NCBI GenBank assembly: GCA_029962745.1
Contig: CM057153.1
Location: 15,044,525 to 15,108,524, forward strand
Length of the DNA stretch: 64,000 bases
Direction of reading: 5' to 3'
From: Echinometra lucunter
Lineage: Eukaryota; Echinodermata; Echinoidea; Camarodonta; Echinometridae
The notes beneath the pieces are model-generated. The model made no database searches. It was not told the origin of the DNA and saw only the letters and a program-made list of their open reading frames with translations. Below, one piece after another: positions 45,401 through 54,559 of the stretch; the first letter of the stretch is position 1; each line of letters begins with the position of its first letter. Position numbers and translations under genes: made by a program.

Positions 45401-48290
45401 ACGAGTTTGATGGTATTTGCAAAAAATAATCAAAAAGCAAATCCTTTGGATCTGCCGATATGGCTCATTCATGCACAAATAAGTTTACTGCAAGTCTTGC
45501 TCTTGCGCTCGCGAACTTAACAACTCGCGAAAATGTTTGTGAGCCTGTGATTCGGGAAAATATCTGTACGCCAAAATATTGGCGTATACAGTACATGAAT
45601 GCAAGGTTATATTAGAAAACTTTGCACCCATGTAGGTCTGTACAGGGGAAATTGCTGATAATTATAGGCAATCAGTATTCCTTAAATGATGTCCTCGTTT
45701 CAGAGGAGCAAGAGCGGTGATCAAAAAGAAAAAAAAAAATCTGAGAATTTCAATTGCTCAAGATGATTGTAATTCAATTGAAAGAATGGGATGGGAATAA
45801 GATATTTCATCATTCTAGGGTGAAAAAAGCAAATATTTTCAAAGAATTTGTTGATTCTTGCAGTGATTTCTATCCTTACCTAACAGAGGTCAGCAGCCAC
45901 ATAATTTTGCACAGCTCACCATACCAATGCTTCCCCATGTACTGGAGCAGCACTAATGGCCATTTTACATTTCAGACAGATGATGGGAAGAAATGATCAA
46001 AGTACATAGTCAGCTTTCTTATACCCTCAACAGCTCTGGCACAATTGTATCACAAAGGGGGGGGGGGGGGGGGGGGCTCTGAAATCGTAATGTTACTTCT
46101 GTGACAAAACTATGTGCACTTGTGCCTGTGTAAAGTGATTTTGCAGATTTGTTATTGACACGATTAGATAGTGGGGAATACCAGCAAACTCTAAATGTAG
46201 CTTGCAAAGGTAACCGCAGATGAGAAAGGGTGATTTTGACGGCATTTGTGTTTTTGTTTACACCCTTCGCTGCACAGCTAAGCTAAATGGCAGGCAGGCA
46301 TGTACAGCTTGATGTATGATCAATGTATCTATTACCGACTAGTCATAAACTCATATTACCAACTCACCGTAAAATGTTGTAAATCTTCGGAAGTACGAGG
46401 ATGTGTATCGCAGGGTCATCACATTTTATGCATTGACCTATATGCGCTTGTCAGTTGTCACCCAGAGCATCAGGCATACATGTATATCATGTGTGATCGC
46501 ACACTTCGAGAAAGCTTTGTCTTCATCTTCATCTGTAGAAGTACAGGCCATAATATTGGTGCATCATCGTACTTGCAAAATTGGGCAGTTGTACATGTAC
46601 AGTGCTGTAGAAGATCTAATCTACGTGTGGTTACAAAGAACCGGCGCAATCCTGGCACAGCTGGGTTTTCTGCACCTCAGTCTTGACTGAAGCTGGCTAC
46701 TGAGATACAGGTACACGCGTACAGCTACATGTAACTGCGGAACTTTACTTCGACATTCCGCCTGTACATGCGACTATACCATGATGTGCTCTATTTTAAG
46801 AAGGGTGCAACTGCAATCAGAATATATTCAAGGTAACTCTCTTTCAAAATTCAGTGTCCAGACACTAGAGGGGTGTTCACATAGCATGGAGGCTCCTGGA
46901 GAGTAAAAAAAAAAAAAAAAAAACACTAACGCTACTTACTCTCCACGGAGCCTGCCATTTTTCCCTTTTTTGCTAACGTAGTAGCCATTTCGCCACTTCA
47001 AAACAACCCCTGGAAAATCACTTTCCCACTGGCTAATGACACTCCCAGCCTTGTAACTATTGGTTGTGGCCATAAAGAACCCGACTGACACTTGGGACTA
47101 AAAATTTGATATCCGACATAAAATTTGGACAAAAATTTATCGTACGGAAGCTGGTAAAAACTCACCGCTGTTTACGTTTCCCTGCCTCCACTGTAATGCA
47201 GATTGAAAATGGCGGCTATCTCGCGCATGCACACTGATGCACAACTAGGTGTGAGCAATCTTGCAGATGTTTTCACGAAATTTACTGAGAGATTTGCCAT
47301 AAATTTTGTGAAAACATCTGCAAGATCGCTCGCACCTAGTTGCGCATGAATGGAATTAAGATTCTAAAACCGTTTTTGTTTTTCCATCCCATTATTCTTT
47401 GTGCATGAACGTCCAACATCCAGTTTGTTCGCGATCGACATGCTAGTATGCATGCAATGCAAGCTATCTTGATGCCGTTGATCTCGTACTGAGAGTAAAC
47501 AAATAACTGTTCGTTAGTACATGTAGTTTTCATTTTCATCGAGTTTGCTGCAGTACTATTGTTGATGTGTGGTGGAAACTATTTTCCCCCGTCGAAATCG
47601 TGTTAAAAAGAAGTTTAACGTTAGATCTAAGCAGAGAAGTTTGTGGGCTTTTCTGTTTTTGTTCCTTCTGCATGTGTGTGTAAATGGTAAAAAAAAAAAA
47701 ATCGAAATTGGAATCATGAGTAGAATCGCGATCCAAATTCTGATCTTTAAGCTACTTGTGTGTGAACGGTCGCAATAAAATTAAAATTTGGTCTTGGATC
47801 ACGATTTGAATATAATCGCGATTCAAATTCAAGACAATATGTCTTGTGTGTGAATGCGCCTGCTATTTTAATTTGGCAAAGAACACAGATTTTGTGATCG
47901 TATTCAAAAGACGCTTCAATTGGGTTAGGCCTACACCTGAAGAGCTAGATCTATAGCAGGCCGAAGTGATTACAAAGGATAATTGGCGGTGGTGCAATAC
48001 TTAGTGCAGCTCGAGCTCTCTCCGACTCTCTCTGCACTGCAACTCTACCGTGTCCGTAGGGCCTACGGCGTACGGTAGATCCTCTCCGCGCAAAATTTAC
48101 TACAACTCCAAACCTTAATAATTCATTTGATAATTTTGTAGTGTTTTACAAAATCAAAATAAACTGAAAGATAAGGAATGAATAATTTCATATGACAATA
48201 TAATATTGATAAAACTGCACGACTTACCTGGAATTGTAGCAGTTTTTCTGTCTGCTCAGTGGTGAGCGTTCGCTCTTCTTCTTCCGCCAT
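33303..48290 (-). CDS. FAF2: FAF2 / UBXD8, p97-VCP adaptor of ER and lipid droplets (10 exons, complete)
   Basis: UBX protein that sits in the ER and lipid-droplet membrane by a hairpin and recruits the p97/VCP ATPase to ubiquitinated clients (ERAD, lipid-droplet protein turnover). Exons, 5' to 3': 48290-48228, 44321-44253, 43624-43503, 41840-41597, 40873-40788, 40407-40316, 38387-38128, 36866-36777, 36067-35924, 33482-33303. All junctions are GT/AG and phases agree. The sum is 1350 nt, or 449 residues plus stop; human FAF2 is about 445. Domains: UBA about 10-46, hydrophobic hairpin about 96-118 with a central proline, UAS thioredoxin-like about 130-275, Glu/Lys/Gln-rich coiled coil about 285-345, UBX about 365-449. 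Tell-tale segments are DLTGIEDMERC, FLLVYLHGDDHQD, NSPEGYR, RENTYPFLALIVL and NYPRRIL. It is convergent with the TRPC gene. The start ATG (48290-48288) has A at -3 and G at +4. Confidence 0.97.
33895..33990 (+). mobile_element. tRNA-like SINE head in FAF2 intron 9
   Basis: Box A-like GTGCTTCAGTGGAT and box B GGTTCAAATCC at tRNA-like spacing, antisense to FAF2. The body is not recognised. Confidence 0.5.
34428..35611. mobile_element. TIR element carrying a tandem array of about 150-bp DR1-containing units (FAF2 intron 9)
   Basis: Ends TTTATGCCTCCGC at the left and GCGGAGGCATAAA at the right. Between them are about seven tandem units of 144-157 bp, each with GACCTTTGACC, CCCATATGCATACATGA, AGTTTGAAG and GGTT.TTAAGTTAT blocks. 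The array ends in a GGACGGA-type simple repeat and a hairpin-like CACCTACGGTGGG. No transposase. Related copy at 42113-42983. Confidence 0.8.
35924..36067 (-). CDS. FAF2: FAF2 exon 9: first half of UBX domain
   Basis: 48 codons. LPDEPEASNPDAVKILFKLP leads into the first UBX strands, followed by NGKRLERSF. The acceptor is TGATGTAG|GAGAGA and the donor TTAGAG|GTATGTA. Confidence 0.95.
36219..36354. mobile_element. MITE, GGGAGCGTTTCAT type, in FAF2 intron 8
   Basis: Left GGGAGCATTTCATGAAGAG, right inverted GGAGCGTTTCATGCAGAG. The inner arms share GTCAGTGATTTTCAC and CAGCCAATAAGATGCAAGG. Sister copy of 30210-30345. Confidence 0.8.
36777..36866 (-). CDS. FAF2: FAF2 exon 8: coiled coil
   Basis: 30 codons of almost pure Glu/Lys/Arg/Gln (ARKKREEEEEKNKQEQEERE and on), phase 0 at both ends. 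It matches the charged helix before the UBX domain. The donor is CTTGAG|GTGAGTC. Confidence 0.93.
37358..37474. mobile_element. Small MITE, 117 bp, in FAF2 intron 7
   Basis: The ends GCCATCATGAAGCCTGC are perfectly inverted over 17 bases. An inner hairpin TTTTATGTGTGCAT...ATGCACACATAAAA sits inside. Confidence 0.8.
38128..38387 (-). CDS. FAF2: FAF2 exon 7: end of UAS domain and start of coiled coil
   Basis: Residues 226-312. RENTYPFLALIVLRDNKMTV is the last UAS core strand pair. The exon then turns charged and helical (MRMERQERNLANTLRQEQDE, AYRESLRQDQEK). The acceptor has a pyrimidine tract ending TTTCGCAG and the donor is GAGAAG|GTAACTT. Confidence 0.95.
39412..40042. mobile_element. Third tandem-array element, different family (FAF2 intron 6)
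   Basis: Left TGTCTCGCCACATAAGTG and right inverted TGTCGAGCCACCAAAGGTG are imperfect ends. Inside are about four units of 120-190 bp with TGACCTTTGACC, TACCATCCAAGTTTGGTT and GTCGCAAAGTTA. The right side ends with a GACGGAC-rich run, the same architecture as the other two arrays with different sequence. Confidence 0.7.
40044..40069. repeat. Poly-G tract
   Basis: About 22 G, immediately after the tandem-array element. Confidence 0.9.
40316..40407 (-). CDS. FAF2: FAF2 exon 6: UAS domain
   Basis: Residues 196-225 plus one base, DTLGNAEVIEFINGSLIFWA followed by ASVNSPEGYR. It corresponds to the FAF2 segment around FWA and the PEGYR turn. The acceptor is CCTTTGCAG|AGACAC and the donor ATAGAG|GTAAGAG. 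Confidence 0.95.
40788..40873 (-). CDS. FAF2: FAF2 exon 5: UAS domain
   Basis: Residues 167-194 and part of 195: ALSDAKRDLKFLLVYLHGDD, then HQDTDHFC. This is the first beta strand and loop of the thioredoxin-like UAS domain. The acceptor is TTCCTCAG|GCACTA and the donor TGTAG|GTGAGTA. Confidence 0.95.
41597..41840 (-). CDS. FAF2: FAF2 exon 4: membrane hairpin and start of UAS domain
   Basis: Residues 85-166. The hydrophobic hairpin WFQWSYMMLLFPFRFFYSTI carries the central proline (P107) expected of monotopic ER/lipid-droplet insertion. The conserved WPDPRRIVTDPRGDVLSF and YGPVHPEFYRGSYSE follow, leading into the UAS fold. The donor is GTGAG|GTAAGT. Confidence 0.96.
42113..42983. mobile_element. 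Second DR1-array element (FAF2 intron 3)
   Basis: Same plan as 34428-35611. Left TTTATGTCTCCGCC, about five tandem units with CCATATGCATACATGA and GTCAAATGGTTCTTAAGTTA, then a GACGGACGGACGG run and GGCGGAGGCATAAA. The region before the left end (ACTAGATGAATCCT, GTCGAAATTTATG) is also shared with the first copy. Confidence 0.8.
43130..43440. repeat. Purine-rich (GA) tract in FAF2 intron 2
   Basis: Degenerate GA/AGG/AAG sequence on the + strand. It lies just downstream of FAF2 exon 3 and gives long but meaningless Arg/Glu- or Ser/Leu-rich frames. Confidence 0.85.
43503..43624 (-). CDS. FAF2: FAF2 exon 3: last UBA helix and linker
   Basis: Residues 45-84 and two bases of 85. It opens TAVQDTLNVSEG, the third UBA helix, then a Thr/Asn-rich linker of low conservation ahead of the membrane hairpin. 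The acceptor is TTTTTCAG|ACTGCT and the donor CCAAAG|GTATGC. Confidence 0.92.
44253..44321 (-). CDS. FAF2: FAF2 exon 2: UBA core
   Basis: 23 codons, phase 0 at both ends: DLTGIEDMERC, then RTILDQHDWNIE. This is the ubiquitin-binding helix 1-loop-helix 2 of the UBA domain (residues 22-44). The acceptor is ACACTGTAG|GATCTC. Confidence 0.96.
44535..44832. mobile_element. MITE with AAGGCCCAAATTC ends (FAF2 intron 1)
   Basis: Left AAGGCCCAAATTCTCAAAAG and right inverted AAGGCCCAAATTCACAAAGG. Inner arms share GTTTAAACCATGGG-like sequence. It contains a second element at 44697-44774. Confidence 0.8.
44697..44774. mobile_element. 78-bp piggyBac-type MITE, nested
   Basis: TTAA lies on both sides (44693-44696 and 44775-44778). 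The termini are CCCCTAGGCTACTG and, inverted, CCCGTTGACTACTG. TTAA duplication with CCC...GGG ends is the piggyBac signature. A relative with a degraded left end lies near 3880-3949 (ACTACTGGAACCGG...CAGTAGTCAACAGGTTAA). Confidence 0.82.
44944..45593. mobile_element. TIR element with TACTGTATA ends and a probable internal insertion
   Basis: Left TACTGTATAAGCTGAAATTT, right inverted TACTGTATACGCCAATATTT. Subterminal TTCGCGAA/CGCGAAAAT motifs lie on both sides. The middle (about 45180-45470) is a copy of the repeat at 63745-64000. Confidence 0.7.
45180..45470. repeat. Interspersed repeat, copy 1
   Basis: Shares, in the same order and orientation, GTCACTCACCACAAGTAAG, CCAAAGCATGCAGGGCTT, AAATCAAGAAATCAGGG and TTTATCGCAAGC...GATGGTAT with 63745-64000. 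Confidence 0.75.
46030..46078. repeat. Poly-G tract
   Basis: About 20 G ending near 46076, in FAF2 intron 1. Confidence 0.85.
47234..47349. repeat. Palindrome with arms of about 50 bp (FAF2 intron 1)
   Basis: ACAACTAGGTGTGAGCAATC and TTGCAGATGTTTTCAC recur inverted (GTGAAAACATCTGCAA, GATCGCTCGCACCTAGTTG) around a loop of about 10 bases. Probably a foldback MITE; about 900 bp upstream of splice-donor exon 1 in genomic coordinates, inside the first intron. Confidence 0.8.
48228..48290 (-). CDS. FAF2: FAF2 exon 1: start codon, first UBA helix
   Basis: Encodes residues 1-21, beginning MAEEEERTLTTEQTEK and ending KLLQFQ. The donor is TTCCAG|GTAAGTC, phase 0. The start context AAACATGG is strong and the acidic N terminus matches FAF2 of other animals. 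Confidence 0.95.
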
Positions 48291-48480
48291 GTTTGCGAAT
48301 TTATGGAAAGCTGGATGGATGTAATTCTAGCGGCCGGTATTACGGTACGCCAAACGAAGGCATGGGCCAATTAAGGTTTTACCTACTTTCGAGCCCCTCT
48401 TACAGATCGAAAGTCGTAAAAATCGAAATTACGAACATGTCTTTTTTTTTTAATCCTTCCCATAACATGAACCATATAAC
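48291..48480 (-). promoter_or_regulatory. Presumed 5' UTR and proximal promoter of FAF2
   Basis: Sequence immediately upstream of the FAF2 start. It holds a short GC-rich patch with GCGGCCGG-type sequence near 48330-48345 and no clear TATA box. Position alone makes this the likely promoter and 5' UTR; the transcription start cannot be placed. Confidence 0.35.
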
Positions 48481-48929
48481 TTGTTGGTAATTTGTATTGT
48501 AATCGCGATCAGTGAAATTTTGACTAAACTGTCACCAGTATCTGAGGCCGCGCAGAACGTTTTTGGAGTGGCCAGGCCATTCAAGCAACCTAGCAAAAAC
48601 TGAAATAATTATTATAGATCATCTCCCCAAAATATTTGGCGATATGTTCCCCATACCCCCCCCCCCCCCCCCCCTCGGATCGACACCCATGGCATTAGGA
48701 CCCCCTGGCGGGGGTTAGGGAGCGGATCTTGGGTTTTTAATGGTTTTGCAAGCTTACGAAATGAGCAATTTACAATTTAGATATGAATTTTTAACCGTTA
48801 ATTCATAGGTTGTTTTTTTTTTAAATTGGGCCCCCAGCCCCCCCCCCCCCCCCCCCCCCCGCTTCCGAGACCCATGCAGTGACGTGTCCAACTATTCTCG
48901 AATTCTGTTGGAAGATGTACATTATCAAA

Positions 48930-49085
48930 ATCATTATTTGGGTGGCAATTCTACTTGAAGTACGTGAAGAAAATAGGGTTTTTGTCTGTAGCTCGCTTTG
49001 CTCATTAAAACAGAAAGCGTCATAGTAAATTATCTGGTAGTTAGTTGATCGAATTCTAGTATACTATTTAGATATCTTTGAGACT
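48930..49085 (+). repeat. Direct repeat, copy 1
   Basis: GGTGGCAATTCTAC...GTAGCTCGCTTTGCTCATT...TTTAGATATCTTTGAG recurs in the same order at 52270-52430. Confidence 0.75.
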
Positions 49086-49134
49086 AGGAATGTAGCAGAA
49101 CTGTCAACAAATATAGGTCTTAACCCCCCCCCCC

Positions 49135-49664
49135 CATTGGCTTAAATCCCGGGGGATGGGGGATATATCATCCCCCCCCCCCCATTTTTTTGAGAGGGCT
49201 GAGGATGGCGTGTACAAATATCTCCCCCCCCCCCCCCCCACTGAAATGATATTTGAATTATTCAGTTAAAATTTTTAATAATCTATCATAAACAACCATC
49301 ATATTTTAGAATTTCTATTTGAAAATGTGACTGAAAACCAGAAAAGCGGTTATTTTTGGCTGGCTCGCTTCGCTCGCTCATCATATTTTAGAACTTTCAT
49401 TTGAAAATGCGATGGAAATCCAGAAAAGTGGTTAGTTTTGGCTCCCTCGCTTTGCTCACTAATCATGTTTTAGAATTTCTATTTCAAAATGCAATCCGAA
49501 ACCAGAAAAGTGGTAATTTTTGCTTGCTCGCAAGATAAAAATTAAAATGTGCGTAAGGGGGGTGAGGGCGTGTGTTTATACTTAAGTGTGAGTTCGACAG
49601 AAAAAATGATAGGCAAAAAAGTTGATCATCCCCCACCCCTCAAAGTGGATTACGTACGCCGGTG
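49135..49664. mobile_element. Second copy of the 552-bp hAT-like element
   Basis: The same order of blocks as 4394-4945, including GATGGCGTGTACAAATAT and the three tandem units of about 84 bp. The ends are degraded (CATTGGCTTAAATCC; GGATTACGTACGCCGGTG) and the flanks are poly-C, so no target duplication can be read. Confidence 0.75.
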
Positions 49665-50002
49665 CCCCCCTTCAAAATAAAGTTTAGCGACGCCCCTATA
49701 TCTCTGTGCTCCTTCACTAACTCAGTCGATCCTTCACTTTTGAATCCCACACCCTTTCCCCGCTGGATCGATTTGCTCCTCGGACAAGGATATTTGGCAT
49801 CGACACAAATCGACGCCCATGGTCATGGCTGTAATATACCATGCATTAAAACAAAGAGGTCATTCATGTGGTTGCAAAAATTATGCAGTTAAGTGCACTT
49901 ATTTGATCATGATGAATTCATGGCCACGGAACCGGGGGGGGGGGGGGGAGGCTGGATGGCTGCAGCCGAGTTCTATGGAAGGTGTATACATCATCAAATT
50001 AT

Positions 50003-52267
50003 CTAAACACAAAACAAAACAAAAGTTCCAGCTAAAACATATCCCATGATTTTTCGATCAGGAACCTTTGATGAAATTTGCATACAGAATCATATAGCTA
50101 CACTTCTCCGCTACATTTACTGGAAAATTCAGGGCAAACCCTTCAGTCACGCTATTCACAGTGAACACAACAAATATGCAAAATTGTCATTTTTAAAGTT
50201 CACAGCCTCGTGCCATGACTTTGATGCAGTAATATCGGAACATACTTCAAGTTTCTTCTGCGTTTGAAGGCAATGCAAATAAATTTTATTCGTACCAAAC
50301 ATGCCAAATGAGTTGTGCACCAAATTTCATGCTTGATCTTTATGAGTGAGCAAGAGGTGAAAATTGCAAAAAAGTACAGTTTTGACATCTTTTGCGCCTT
50401 GAAACTGATCAAATGCAGAGGAATTCATGTTTTGGAAGGGTGTTTGCAACTTTTGCATTGATACCTATCAATTCACGGTTGAATGAACACATAATAAAAA
50501 CAAAATATCACCATGTTAAAATTATTGCCTTATTTTTGTGCACTAAAAATCTTATTAATAAAATTTTTAGCATGTTTATTTGACCGGTGTACATGTGTCG
50601 ATGATCTCATGGCATGTAATTGAAAGTTCACGCTTGAATGAGCACGTGGGACTCGAAAAACTGCTCTTCTTTCACCTATCGACCAAAATTCAATTGCTTA
50701 ACCCATTTGTGACAGGAATTATTTAAAGCCTAATTTGATCAGCTTTTATTCTTCAAATTGGCAACACCAACATTTTTATTTTATTGCTACATTTTTCTTA
50801 TAAAACGTCATGTATGTGAAATGAATATAAATTGACAGAAATTATGATGAGAAGTCAAAAAGTTACCAATTTGCAGGGGAAAACGGTGATTTTAGACTCT
50901 CTATCACATTGCCAATTTAAGGATTTTAATGCTTATTTTCCTATAAAAACAGTTTCAGCATCAAACAATTAATATTGACGCAACCAAAATGGGCACAGTC
51001 TGCATGTGTAGAATTTTTTGCTCTTTCTGCTCATGTATTTGGTATGATTTTTAGGGCTTTGCATCAAAAGATATTAGGCCAAACCACAAAACGTGGACCT
51101 CTGTCACGAATGGGTTAATGTGGGTAACCATGATAAGTCTTCTTGGGGAGTTCGTCTGATTTGATTTTCATCGAAATCCCGACCTCTTACGCTTCAGGGA
51201 GAAAATGCATGAGACGAAAAAATTATGCAAATGAGGTGAAAGTTTAGGGCGTTGTCCCTGCTCCCTGCCGCATCGGATAGTTAATTGGGCGTAAGATCCC
51301 TTTAGTTAGTGACCTCAGGGAGAATGTGCCAAATTTCATGAAAAAAAAAATCGCAGTAGGTTGAACAATAATCGCCGATGAAAATAGGCCAGGTTTCATT
51401 TTTTATTTCCCCTCCCTTCATGCCCATTGACACTATGTACAGAGAGGGAGCAGAATTTTAACAAAAGTGAAAGTTAGCTTATTTTCATCGATGATTATTG
51501 TTCATTCTACTGGGAGTTATTTCATGAAAATTAGCATATAATCTTCAGGAGGTCATTATCTAACAGGATCTTGCACCAAATTAAATATCCGATGCGGCAC
51601 GGAGCAGGGACAACGCTCTAAACTTTTTGCTCATTTGCATAATTTTCTTCTCTTTTGCTCACTGAAGCGTAAGAGATCGGGATTTCGATGAAAATCAAAT
51701 CAGACGAACTCACCAAGAAGACTTATGATAATCAACCACATTAAGCAATTGAATTTTGGTCGATAGGTGAAAGAAGAGCTTTTCGAGTCTCACGTACTTA
51801 TTGAAGCGTGAACTTTCAATTAAATGCCATGAGATCATTGATACATATACACCGGTCATATAAACATGCTAAAAATTTTATTAATAAGATATCAAAACTG
51901 CAGTTTTTGCCATTTTCACCTCTTGCTCACTCAAGCATGAAATTTGGTGCACAACTCATTTGGCATGTTTGGTAACGAATAAAATTTATGTTGCATGCCT
52001 TCATACGCAGAAAACTTAAAGTATGTTCCGATATTACTGCATCAAAGTCATGGCACGAGGCTTGTGAACTTCAAAAAATGACACTTTTATATATAATTTT
52101 GTCCTGTTCACTGAAGCGTGACTGAAGGGTTTGCCCTGAATTTTCCAGGAAATGTAGCTAAGAAGTGTAGATACATGATTCTGTATTCAAATTTCATCAA
52201 AGGTTCCTGATCGAAAAAATACAGGGATATGTTTTAGGGGGAACTTAGTTTTTGTTTTGTATTTAGT
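50003..52267. mobile_element. 2.26-kb foldback element
   Basis: 50003 to about 51390 pairs inverted with about 51478-52267 around a loop near 51391-51477. Matching blocks include TTTTCGATCAGGAACCTTTG, GCACCAAATTTCATGCTTGA, CACCTATCGACCAAAATTCA and TGTTCCGATATTACTGCATC (the last read on the right arm). The left arm is longer by about 417 bp because of an insertion at 50702-51114. I see no transposase ORF. Confidence 0.85.
50702..51114. mobile_element. 413-bp piggyBac-type MITE nested in the foldback
   Basis: TTAA duplicates at 50698-50701 and 51115-51118. The ends CCCATTTGTGACAG and, inverted, CCCATTCGTGACAG match in 13 of 14. The opposite arm of the foldback has a single TTAA at the matching point (CACATTAAGCAATTG), which shows the empty site. 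Confidence 0.93.
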
Positions 52268-52269
52268 TC

Positions 52270-52430
52270 ATTTTGGTGGCAATTCTACGTTTTAAAGAAA
52301 ACAAGAGGGTTTTTTGTCGGTAGCTCTCTCCGCCCGCTCATAGAAACAGAAGTGGTTTTGGATGGTAAGCGACGAGTCAAAGAGCATTGTGATCGAATAT
52401 TTTAGATATCTTTGAGGCGTATCTTAAAGC
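52270..52430 (+). repeat. Direct repeat, copy 2
   Basis: Matches 48930-49085 block for block (GGTGGCAATTCTACGTTTTA, GGTAGCTCTC, TTTTAGATATCTTTGAGG). Confidence 0.75.
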
Positions 52431-52637
52431 GCAAAATTTTCCTCGCTCGCTCACTCACATAATATCTAGATTATATACAGGACAGTTCGGGCAGGAAAAC
52501 TAATTAGGCATGGAAGCGAAGTGGCCGAATTGTGATCCAAATATCTTATAGGCCTTTAGTGTATTTTGATGACGAAATATTTTATCGTCATAGAGTGTAA
52601 GTTATCCTCTCTCGCTTCGCTCGCTCGTATTATACAG

Positions 52638-54250
52638 CAGTGCTGGGTAACTCGAGTATATGGACTCGGACTCGAGTCCAATATTTGATGACTCGGACTC
52701 GAGTCCATTTTTTCTCACTTGGACTCGGACTCGGACTCGGTCCCAGAATTCGTGACTCGTGACTCGGCGACGAGTCACGCACGAGTCCAAGCAGTAGCGG
52801 CCGTGCCGTGTTGCGCCTTTCTAAAGTATTGACATTCAATACATTTTTGTTTGTATTTTGTTGCCTGATTAATTGCTTGATTGGATAGGACTTCATATAT
52901 TTTATCTACGAATACACTTTCAAGCGATGACTTTCACCTAGTTACACCATAGGGAGCTTGTATCAGGTAAACGTTAAGCCCCCTGGGGCTCTGTTTTTGT
53001 TTTGTTTTGTTTGTTTTGTTTGTTTGTTTGTTTTGTTACACATCTGTTCTTGCCTTCTGTATAACCATAAGATGAGGAATGAACAATGTGATTGTCACCC
53101 CTTTATGTTGGAAGGACACACACTATTTTTGTTCTATGCAGTTGTGACTTCTAGGATGTATGCAATTATCTATGCCAAAGAGTTTACAGATTAAAACCTT
53201 CTTGACCCTGAGTTCATATATGCAGTCTGAATATCTTGTGTTTTTTGCACATAACTTTTGTAGTGTATGTTCATTGTTCAATCAGTAATCATATATATAC
53301 AATTTCTGTGCTTTTAGTGGATGAATGAGAATACAAATTAAGTAACAATGAAAGTTTCAGCAAATTTTGACAATTAGTTCTTGAAGATCCCTGAAATAAT
53401 GATTTACTGGAACAGTGGAATTGTAAAGTCAAAGCTCGACGGATTGTTCAAATCTTAAAGCCCATGCCACATACATATACATAATTACACATAATAGTTT
53501 TCTCTTTGAGTGACTGGTGCTTATCAGTTTATCACATTTATCGTTCTTTCAGTGCTAGGTATCAATGAGTTTAGAATGGAAATAGAAAATGAAAACTAAA
53601 AATACTGAATTTAATTGTATAATATTTATTGTCTAGTACAGCAATTCATTGCTCACTGGTTGACATTTGATTTCTTTATAAAAATGACTATATAATATTG
53701 ACATAAAAAATAATATATATAATCATGTACAGTACAATTTAGGTAGATAGAACGTTAATACAATAAACAAAACAATGCGTTTGGGATTGATTGATAATAT
53801 ATCAAGAGGATTCATCTGAAGTATTGGTATTTATTTTGAGGGAGGGAATTACAGTGGCCATTCTTTGTAAGGAGGTCCTTGGGACCGTGAAAATGGCCTC
53901 GTTAGTATCAGGATTGAAAAAAAAAATATCCAAGAAATATAAAGAGTTGGAACCAGCAAAATTATCTTGTTATAAAAGCGTTTGGTTATATCTGAACTCT
54001 CTATTATGAGGTTCCACTGTAGATGTTGTTTTCATGTTTAGGAAGATGTCCAATGTAATGTGAACTTAACTTGTGACTCGGACTCGATTTTTTTTTTTTT
54101 TTTTGACTCGGACTCGGACTCTGAGGTGATGACTCGGACTCAGACTCGGACTTTGAGGCTATGACTCGGACTCGGACTCGGACTCGGACTCAGAGGTGAT
54201 GACTCGGACTTGGACTCGGGTTTTACAACTCGGACTCGGACGCAGCACTG
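52638..54250. mobile_element. 1613-bp non-autonomous hAT-type element with subterminal GACTCG arrays
   Basis: Ends CAGTGCTG...CAGCACTG. TTATACAG flanks both sides perfectly (52630-52637, 54251-54258), an 8-bp target duplication. Dense GGACTCGGACTCG-type repeats fill the first 180 and last 180 bases. The middle 1.2 kb is AT-rich with no transposase. Probable subterminal binding-site arrays, by analogy with other hAT elements. Confidence 0.92.
52980..53040. repeat. (GTTTT)n/(GTTT)n simple repeat
   Basis: Short T-rich microsatellite inside the hAT-type element. Confidence 0.85.
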
Positions 54251-54559
54251 TTATACAGAAACGGGATGGTTTGGACAGTAGACAATTATTTTTGGACCAT
54301 CGAGGTCCTTTAGCAATTCCATTCATGATGTAATGAGGATTCTACCTCTGCGATATTGTTGAAAGCAATTTTCTTGTGTGGTTAATTGGGGGACGGAGAA
54401 GAATTAGACTTTGCTTAGTCAATCCTTCACTATGTTCACGTTTGAACCCCACACCCTACCCCGCTTTAGTCCCTTTGCTCCCTCGCCGAGGATATTCGGC
54501 ATCAATCATCACCCCCCCCCCCCCAAAAAAAAAAAAAAAAAACCCACAAAACAACAAAC

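Noticed and set aside
52638..54250. A complete autonomous hAT transposon
   Set aside because: No open frame over about 80 codons lies inside and no transposase motif is seen; it is non-autonomous.
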